DNA of 64,000 nt, taken from Aquila chrysaetos chrysaetos (lineage: Eukaryota; Chordata; Aves; Accipitriformes; Accipitridae). Each line of letters opens with the position of its first letter. The stretch's first letter is position 1. The translations under genes were made by a program, and so were the position numbers. The stretch covers positions 83,583,538 to 83,647,537 of the forward strand of contig NC_044004.1 in NCBI RefSeq assembly GCF_900496995.4. Reading direction: 5' to 3'. Below, in pieces: positions 59,794-64,000 of this stretch. The notes beneath the pieces are model-generated. The model was not told the DNA's origin and searched no databases. It saw nothing but the letters and a program-made list of their open reading frames with translations.

Positions 59794-62144
59794 CCAGGTC
59801 TCCCCAAATCAAGACCAGCCATCGCAGTGATGTCAGACTCACATTCAGGAGGAAAATTCCAAGGGCTCAGAGTCGGAGGAAGGTCACAGGAAGAGATCAA
59901 GAGATGGATGCAGCTGTACACGTTTTTGGTGCGGCACCCAAAAGGCAAAAGCTGAGGCTCCTGTAAAGATGCTTTTGGCCTTTCACGCATACTTCTTATT
60001 TCAGGTGAGAGAAAGCTTCGCACTTGCATTTGACTGCAGAGGTCTGGGCGAGGTGCCTATGTGTTTCTCACAAGGGAGTTTACTTCTGATAACTTTGCTT
60101 TTAGCCCCTCTTCACTAATGACTCATTCCCCGTGCTGAGTCCATTGGGACACTGGAAAACTCTGAGTGATTCTCATCCACTGCAAATGGCATGGGATATT
60201 AAGAAAGCCACTTGGGACTTTCAAAATGCATTTACTTAGGCTCAGAAAGCACTCTTCAGATTTAAACAGATTTCTTATGCTGTTGTCAGCAATTTACAGT
60301 AGTACCTCTTTCCCAAGTCAGGGGAACCTGGAAGCGTGTTAAACATCATAACCGGTTGCCAGAGAAAGACATGTTGAAAGCAATTGCTTTTCCTCAGAAG
60401 CATAAACCTCCTCAGCTGGCACTGAAATAACTTGAGCCGCCTGCGCTGATGTCAGATCTGAGGAGTACCTGACGTAAAACAACTGGGGAAAAAGAATTTG
60501 GTCCCGCACTTTCAGATTTGTTAACTCTAACTAACCAGAATTTTGCAACGGGTTGTGAATACAGCACACAGGGAGAGAGAAGGCTGCCAGGGAATAGACG
60601 GCCATCCTATGCGTCCCTTGCTCCTACGTTCTTTCTTTAAGTGTCCATTATTGACCACAGCCAGAAAGAAGATCCTGGGCTACATGGTCAATCTGTTCCA
60701 GCGTGCCTGTCCCCGTGCGCTAGGTTTCCTAGGAAATAAAAGGAGGACAAGTTTGAGTTGCTACTTTCAGCTTTTAATTTTTTTCTTTAATGCTGTTATT
60801 AGAATGTGTTTGAGTTTCTATGCGAAGGGTCTTGTCTCATAGAGCAGCTCTCGTGTGGAAAGTGGCATGCTCTCTAGTCTCTTAAAGCAGCGTAGCAATG
60901 GTTTGGGACGAGTTGAGCATCGGAAGGTCTGTATATTACTTGCCTTAGGTTCTGTAGAGGTGGTTAAGTAATTTGGGATTGGTACTAGAATCTAAGAGAT
61001 CCTCTTGCACCCTTTTGAGGGTGACTGTAGCGTAGAAGTCTTAGCATTTGGGTCCAGGACCTGCACACCATGAAACACATGAAATTAAATTTATTTAAAT
61101 GTACTATTATAACTTTGATTTCATGAACACCCATGCAATCTTAATGTTCAATGCAAAACAGTCATCCTAAAAGGAAGGAAAGGAGCAGCTGTGACTCTTC
61201 CCTACAGAGTAAATCACTGTTCTGGTACATGTGTGTACCTCTGGATTGATCACCCATCAAATTTCAAAGGGGTTTTGCACTTCCCTCACAACGTGGAACA
61301 AGGGTATAAGTAACAGGCTAAAATATTGTGCACTGTACCCGAAAGAAACGGCATAAACTCCTGTAAATTAATACCAAGTAACAAAGAAAAGGCTCTTGCT
61401 CGTCCTGAACTACCGTGCCTCCTTCAGCAGCACCACAGGCATCACGTCTCCGCTTCTGTCCCAGGTGTTCTGGTTTGTAGCACCCAGTCGCCCCTCCAGT
61501 CACCCATTCCACCCAGTTTGGAGTTCGCTCAGTGTGAGGCCAGCCAGATTCTTTTGAAACTGTGGTCAACTCCAAGTGCTGTAAGCATCCCTGGTGTGTG
61601 TCCTTTGGCTTGACTCCAAAGCAAACAGTCCTTGCAAGATCTTGAGAAGCAACCCCCAGGGACTAAGTAATCTATCGGTCTCTCAATGAAATGCACAGTA
61701 TTGGTGTGGGCTGAAAACAAAGTAGGGCAAAAATGAAAATGCAAATTCCCCCCCCCAGCCATTTTTTTTTAGAAAATGTTACCTAGTGTGACAAATTCCT
61801 GTAACTAAAAGGAAAGAAATCTCTTTCAGAGCAGCCTGGAAATCATCTTCATCTACGAAAACACCCTCCATCAATACGGATAGGGATTTCTCTTCCATAT
61901 CAGCACAGGCACCTGGTCCTAAAACCCAATTATTCCAACAAAGACCTAACGCTCAGAGCCTGAATGCAAGAAATAAGCAAGAGCAGGTATTTCTGTGGGT
62001 TGGCAAAAGGCGATTTATATGTCTGAATAATAACATGTGATTTTGCTGACTGATCCTTCTAAAGCATTGTCTTCCCGCAGAGGGTCTTGCCCGTACCTCC
62101 GATTTCCCAGTTTTGAAAACCTGACACTGCTCTCCCGTCTGCCG

Positions 62145-62161
62145 CCCCCCCCCCCCCCCCC
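62145..62161 (+). repeat. Homopolymer run of 17 C
   Basis: An uninterrupted cytosine tract in AT-rich surroundings. Confidence 0.95.
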
Positions 62162-63754
62162 GGTGTCACAGCAGCAGCTCTCTGTCCACGCTCTGCCAGC
62201 CCAGAAGGTGACACTTCACATTCAGCTCTCGCTGAATAACCCAGCAGGGTACGCCGGTCCCGACTCTGCCATTAGCACTCCCTTACCTTAATATGAAATT
62301 TAAAACAGAGGCTTTTTTCCCCTTTTCGCTGCAATTAATAAGGGCCAGTTCATACACAACACCTGCCACGTAAGAGATCTTGCCTTGGGCACCATCTTAC
62401 ATTCAGAGAATTAGGAAAAAACCCATGCGAATAATTCAGGAACGTGTGAAGCCCCTGGAAGAAACCAGATCCGTTTTACACTGTGTTAATATCAATTTAC
62501 CTAAGCCTGACCTTTCTTTGTGCACTTTAAAAACTTGAAAAGCACTTCTTCTATGTGGAATACAGATGGTTGGCATCTTCCTAAGATACTGGTTAAAGCT
62601 GCTAGAATCTCTGCCTTAATTACAATTCAAATGGTGACAGGCTCAAATTGTCTCTTCAAAGATACCTCTCCCCAATACTTTTAAAGAACTAACACCTGAA
62701 CTTTGTCACATGAAAAACTACCCGCTGGTCTCGCAGAATTTTTTTAAGCGGTATTTTAACAAGCTGTCATCTGGCAACACGCTGAAGTTGCAAGAACAGT
62801 TGAAGTTGCAGTTTCCCATTAAAATCGGTCCCTCTCAGGTATTGCCGTTCTGTGAGCCATTCCAGAAGCGGAAAACCAGTGAGTGCAGTTTACAACCACT
62901 GTTATTGCCAATTGCGAGCCATTTACCCTAACAGCTTGCGCATAGAACTTTGATTAATAGAGCTTTTTAGCACTCTCAAGTGGCGCTTAGATGGATCTTA
63001 GAATTTTTTTAAGACTCTTGCTTATGAAATGTTAGTATTGGTCTTCTCTACAAGAATTTGAGTTCAACTAGACACTTACGTCAGATTTACTTGCCCAGCT
63101 TAAAACTATCAAGAACGTACTCAGAGAGTGTAATTCTTGGCAGAATGTAGTAAAACAGAGGTTTAGCTGAGACCTGAAGCCCAAGTGAGTGATACAAACG
63201 TCTCTTGTCAAACGCAGTGGGTTGGAAATTTGGCCTCTTAGTATTAATTTTGTTTTGCCTTTTTTTTTTTTAAACATCATTTAACGTTTTTCATGACACC
63301 ATTTACAATTAAAATCAATAATTACAGACCAAATACCAAAATACTACCGGCAAATTCCGGTGCAAACCACCACACCCGAAGTTAATGCCCCACCGTACGT
63401 ATCTGTAGCAGAGGCAAAGGCTGTTGCCGCAGGAACGCCGGGCTTCTTTTGCAGGTTTGTGAATGCCCTGTAGGTCTGCAGCTCCAGGTGGGCTTACCAC
63501 TCGGTGGGCTTACCTCTCGGCCTCAGCGGAGCTGCGTGGAAATCTCCTCTCCTCACTCAGACTGCCGTGCATCGTGCGGGGCTCCCGGCTGTCAGAGCCT
63601 TACTGGAGGTACACGCACGACATAGGTCGCTCCTCGCTGCATATATACTTGCTGGATCATAAGCACTGGCATCTGTTTTCCTGCCTTGTTCATATTTGCT
63701 ACGTGCATACACGCAGCAATTAGATCTCCCTCTCAGCCTCTCCTCTGCTGGGTT

Positions 63755-63841
63755 AAAACCCCAAAGTTTCTCCAGACTCGGCTAGAAACCCAAAGTTTCT
63801 CCAGACGCAGCTAAAAACCCAAAGTTTCTCTAGACTCCACC
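63755..63841 (+). repeat. 29-bp tandem repeat, three copies
   Basis: Three consecutive units built around 'aaacccaaagtttctccaga' with a few substitutions each. The inner AAACC...GTTT part is partly self-complementary. Confidence 0.9.
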
Positions 63842-63941
63842 TCTGAGATGAAGACCTCCCTGTTTTCTTACCAGATGAGCTTTTCTTTAGAAGTTTCGGT
63901 CCGGGTCCACTCTTCTTGAAAACGGGCAACCGGAACTGCAG

Positions 63942-64000
63942 AAAAAAATTGTTGTCGCCGTTTTGGAGCAGTACCAGCATGACCCACCTCCGGCAGTGAC
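63942..64000. repeat. 59-bp direct repeat, copy 2, cut by the window end
   Basis: Second copy of the 58864-58922 sequence. The match runs to the last base of the window, so the full repeat is probably longer. Confidence 0.9.

Larger units (their letters stand above)
58923..63941. other. Gene-free AT-rich DNA
   Basis: No recognised exon or RNA gene. It contains a poly(T) tract between short direct repeats (59743-59793), a run of 17 C (62145-62161), and a tandem repeat near 63.8 kb. Open frames are at most about 108 codons and unsupported. Confidence 0.5.

Noticed and set aside
1-64000. CRISPR arrays, operons or bacterial mobile islands
   Set aside because: Retrotransposon content, CpG islands, splice signals and low coding density show vertebrate nuclear DNA; none of the tandem arrays has the repeat-spacer structure of CRISPR.

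Overview
The window is bird nuclear DNA, judged from its repeats. It holds a CR1 non-LTR retrotransposon 3' end at about 44.4-45.2 kb, a reverse-oriented CR1 tail at 16.35 kb, and a solo LTR at 54.95-55.53 kb of a type I recognise as common in Neoaves. The repeats indicate a bird; I cannot name the species. No exon of a gene I recognise by name is visible. Almost all open frames in the GC-rich part look like compositional shadows, often open on both strands at once.

Layout. From 1 to about 41.4 kb the DNA is moderately AT-rich and gene-poor, with scattered homopolymers, a CR1 scrap (16.35 kb) and a probable older retroviral LTR (25.15-25.8 kb). From about 28.3 to 41.4 kb it is CpG-poor and the + strand carries a clear A+C excess. 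That is the signature expected of an intron transcribed from the minus strand. At about 41.42 kb the composition switches abruptly to a GC-rich, CpG-rich domain of about 16 kb (to about 57.4 kb). The left edge holds CCAAT, E2F-like, CRE-like and GC-box motifs, a CTCF-like site, a TCGCGAGA motif and a 500-bp G-rich minisatellite with a four-unit higher-order period. To the right the + strand shows G+T excess, with exon-like segments and splice sites up to a good poly(A) site near 47.63 kb. I read this as a divergent promoter driving an unidentified minus-strand gene to the left and an unidentified plus-strand transcript to the right.

From 47.8 to 54.9 kb the GC-rich domain continues. It has a C-rich repeat, a CpG-island promoter with triplicated GC-box/NRF1-like units (48.55-48.86 kb), a 2.3-kb tandem array with a basic unit of about 54-70 bp (49.3-51.6 kb), a second CpG island with repeated GC boxes (51.6-52.0 kb), unassigned GC-rich DNA and a 275-bp polypurine tract. 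After the solo LTR, a candidate two-exon minus-strand gene (57.10 to 56.40 kb) has compatible splice phase and a TATA/CRE-bearing upstream region. From 57.5 kb to the end the DNA is AT-richer again, without a recognisable gene. A 59-bp direct repeat occurs at 58.86 kb and again at the very end of the window.

Splice, promoter and poly(A) calls were read by eye. They are hypotheses about transcripts, not verified gene models.
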